DNA from: Alphaproteobacteria bacterium
Lineage (GTDB): Bacteria; Pseudomonadota; Alphaproteobacteria; Rhizobiales; Hyphomicrobiaceae
Direction of reading: 5' to 3'
Assembly (NCBI GenBank): GCA_005888525.1
Contig: VBAB01000308.1
Span: 1 to 7,353 of the forward strand
Length of the DNA: 7,353 bases
Shown here: positions 6,148 through 7,353 of the stretch, piece by piece
Position numbering within the stretch: position 1 is the stretch's first letter
Layout of the letters: each line of letters opens with the position of its first letter
Notes under the pieces: generated by a model
The model's input: the letters and a program-made list of their open reading frames with translations, nothing else
Database searches by the model: none
What the model was told of the DNA's origin: nothing
Made by a program: the position numbers and the translations under genes

Positions 6148-6336
6148 ATGGACTGGGACGACCTGAAGCCCAAGCCACCCAAGGGTGTCACGCTTGGGGA
6201 GAGCCTCGAGACCCTCTCGGTCAGCGAGCTCGAGGCACGTATCGCGGCGCTGCATCAGGAGATCGAGCGGGTGCAGGGCGAGCTGGCGGCCAAGAAGGCG
6301 CACGAGGCGGCGGCTGCCGCCATCTTCAAGCGGTGA
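6148..6336 (+). CDS. DUF1192 family small protein
   Basis: A 62-residue protein matching the alphaproteobacterial DUF1192 family (usual length about 55-70). The N-terminus MDWDDLKPKPPKGVTLGESL is followed by the family core LETLSVSELEARIAALHQEI (about 20-39) and a charged helix ERVQGELAAKKAHEAAAAAIFKR that should form a coiled coil with heptad hydrophobics from about 24 to 56. It has no membrane segment or signal peptide, so it is probably cytosolic. Function of the family is not known to me. It follows the NTF2-like gene by 54 bp with its own very strong ribosome-binding site, and a GTCAGAC palindrome starts four bases after its stop. I recall DUF1192 near quinone oxidoreductase genes in other alphaproteobacteria, which fits the neighbour at 4622-5602, but this is a weak memory. 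Confidence 0.88.
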   Translation: MDWDDLKPKPPKGVTLGESLETLSVSELEARIAALHQEIERVQGELAAKKAHEAAAAAIFKR

Positions 6337-6340
6337 GTGC

Positions 6341-6385
6341 TGGGGTCAGACGCGGATACCCGCAGAACCGAAGGGTCTGACCCCA
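6341..6385. repeat. TGGGGTCAGAC palindrome, copy 3 (long-loop variant)
   Basis: A perfect 11-bp inverted repeat, 6341-6351 against 6375-6385, enclosing 23 bases. The loop contains its own small hairpin, GCGG (6352-6355) with CCGC (6360-6363). It shares the GTCAGAC core with the two palindromes at 4170 and 4222 but has a TGGG end instead of GGT and a longer centre, like the two-stem layout of REP-type elements. It starts four bases after the DUF1192 stop. There is no T-run, so a terminator role is only possible, not shown. Confidence 0.82.
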
Positions 6386-6476
6386 TAGCTTCCGACCCGA
6401 TTGCTGCCAAGGACGCTTCCGTTGCCGCCATCGCTGCGGCCGGGTTGCTGCTCCTCACCGCCACCCACGCCGTCGA

Positions 6477-6506
6477 CCGGCCGCAAATCGCCGAAGGCGC
6501 TGGGAT
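6477..6506 (+). repeat. 30-bp near-copy of an NTF2-like gene segment
   Basis: Bases 6477-6506 match 5897-5926 in 29 of 30 positions, in the same orientation and exactly 580 bases apart. The only difference is A6487 for G5907; read in the frame of the NTF2-like gene this is a silent AAG to AAA change in the peptide GRKSPKALG. Similarity stops abruptly on both sides. The copy lies 31 bases beyond the acyl-CoA dehydrogenase stop, in a spacer with no supported gene. It could be a tiny duplicated gene fragment or two copies of a dispersed repeat, one of which became part of a coding region. Confidence 0.8.
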
Positions 6507-6536
6507 GGAGACCGTCGCTAGCGTGCGTCCGGCTGC

Positions 6537-7353
6537 CTAGCGCAATCCGGCGCCTAGCAGATCGCGCGCGATCACGTGGCGCTGCACCTCGTTGGGGCCC
6601 TCGCCGACGCGGCGGATGCGCATCTCGCGGTACCAGCGCTCGAAGGGGAGGTCCTTGGTCATGCCGTAGCCGCCGTGGATCTGCATGGCGCGGTCGACCA
6701 CCCGCCCGCCGGCCTCGCTGGCGACCAGCTTGGCCATGCCGGCCTCCATGCGGTAGGGCTGCCCGGTGTCGGCCTTGTGCGCGGCGGCGAGCGTCAGCCA
6801 CAGGCTGGTGCGGATGTCGAGCTCGTTGTCGACGATCATCCATGGCGAGCGGCGCCCCGAAGGTCTCGCGCTGCTTGGCATAATCGATGGCGAGCTCCTG
6901 CGCCTTGACGGCCACGCCGATGCAGGCCGCCGCATAGGGAATGCGCTGGCGCGAGAGCCGGTCGTTGGCGATAGCGAAGCCCTTGCCAACCTCGCCCAGG
7001 ATATTGGTGTGCGGCACACGCAGGTCCTCGAACTGCAGCTCCGTGGCGTAGTGCGACGAGCGCAGCGTGTGCACGACACGGCGCACGTGGAACCCCTTCA
7101 TGTCGGTATCGACGATGAAGCAGGTGATGCCGCCGCGGCCCTTCTCGGCGTCGGTGCGGGCGAACACCAGGCCGAAGTGCGCCCGGTCCGCGCCGGAGAT
7201 GAACACCTTGGAGCCGTTGATGATCCAGTCGCTGCCGTCCTTGACCGCGCGCGTTCGGATGGCGCGTGCAGGGTCGCTGCCGCCGGAAGGCTCGGTCAAC
7301 CCGAAGAAGCCGCGCTTCTCGCCGCGCAGCATCGGATGGAGGTAGCGCTGCTT
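6537..7353 (-). pseudogene. Acyl-CoA dehydrogenase, 5' partial and frameshifted
   Basis: A flavoenzyme of the acyl-CoA dehydrogenase family (FAD-dependent alpha,beta-desaturation of acyl-CoA thioesters, electrons passed to ETF). It enters from the right edge with KQRYLHPMLRGE. The first frame runs through FGLTEPSGGSDP (family signature 1), the middle beta domain (WIINGSKVFISGA, GITCFIVDT), LGEVGKGFAIANDRL and YAKQRETFGAPLA. At about 6843 the homology jumps frame and resumes at WMIVDNELDIRTS, then KLVASEAGGRVVDRAMQIHGGYG (signature 2) and RIRRVGEGPNEVQRHVIARDLLG, where the Glu of GEG is at the catalytic base position, ending at TAG 6537-6539. Relatives have about six residues of the type xRQAIQ between PLA and W; here only one base is left, consistent with a 17-base deletion. 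Without correction the first frame would run on to 6346 with nonsense sequence. Either a real pseudogene or a sequencing or assembly error. Substrate chain type is not determined. Confidence 0.87.

Noticed and set aside
6346..6536. C-terminal extension of the acyl-CoA dehydrogenase in its first frame
   Set aside because: After the frame break the first frame gives Arg/Gln-rich nonsense and runs past the natural stop at 6537 into the repeat region; the conserved C-terminus is in the other frame.
6401..6883. Plus-strand frame over the spacer and the acyl-CoA dehydrogenase 3' end
   Set aside because: Arg/Pro/Ala-rich and antisense to strongly conserved dehydrogenase sequence.

Overview
The window is GC-rich (strong G/C at third codon positions, which also creates many long antisense shadow ORFs). 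It looks like the chromosome of an alphaproteobacterium. The best clues are a DUF1192 small protein and a TIGR01459-type class IIA HAD hydrolase, both families I know mainly from Alphaproteobacteria. The order cannot be fixed from this stretch.

Layout, left to right. (1) 1-668 (+): C-terminal half of an omega-amino acid:pyruvate (beta-alanine:pyruvate type) class III aminotransferase. (2) 665-1357 (-): HAD-superfamily haloacid dehalogenase-like hydrolase, converging on the aminotransferase so that the two stop codons overlap. (3) 1358-1588: 231-bp divergent intergenic region. (4) 1589-3136 (+): membrane-anchored protein with two N-terminal helices, a long Pro/Ala linker and a degenerate C-terminal EAL domain. 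(5) 3137-3312: intergenic spacer holding an inverted pair of palindromic REP-like units. (6) 3313-4167 (+): TIGR01459 HAD hydrolase. (7) 4168-4308: a cluster of dispersed-repeat fragments, including two GTCAGACCC palindromes. (8) 4309-4500 (-): 63-residue protein with one C-terminal membrane helix. (9) 4622-5602 (-): PIG3-type NAD(P)H quinone oxidoreductase. (10) 5722-6093 (+): small NTF2-like protein, divergent from the oxidoreductase. (11) 6148-6336 (+): DUF1192 coiled-coil protein with a very strong Shine-Dalgarno. (12) 6337-6536: third GTCAGAC palindrome plus a 30-bp near-copy of part of the NTF2-like gene. (13) 6537-7353 (-): acyl-CoA dehydrogenase whose reading frame breaks near 6843 and which runs off the right edge.

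Functionally this is a patchwork of catabolic and housekeeping enzymes (amine and beta-alanine metabolism, acyl-CoA oxidation, quinone reduction, two HAD hydrolases) and one likely signalling protein. Genes alternate in strand and are mostly single-gene units; only the NTF2-like/DUF1192 pair and perhaps the EAL/TIGR01459 pair look co-transcribed. I see no phage, CRISPR, toxin-antitoxin, biosynthetic or defence system and no complete mobile element. The most interesting material is non-coding: three palindromic repeat types packed between genes, and a 30-bp repeat linking the NTF2-like gene to the spacer after DUF1192. The dehydrogenase frame break and the loss of catalytic residues in the EAL domain are the notable coding oddities.
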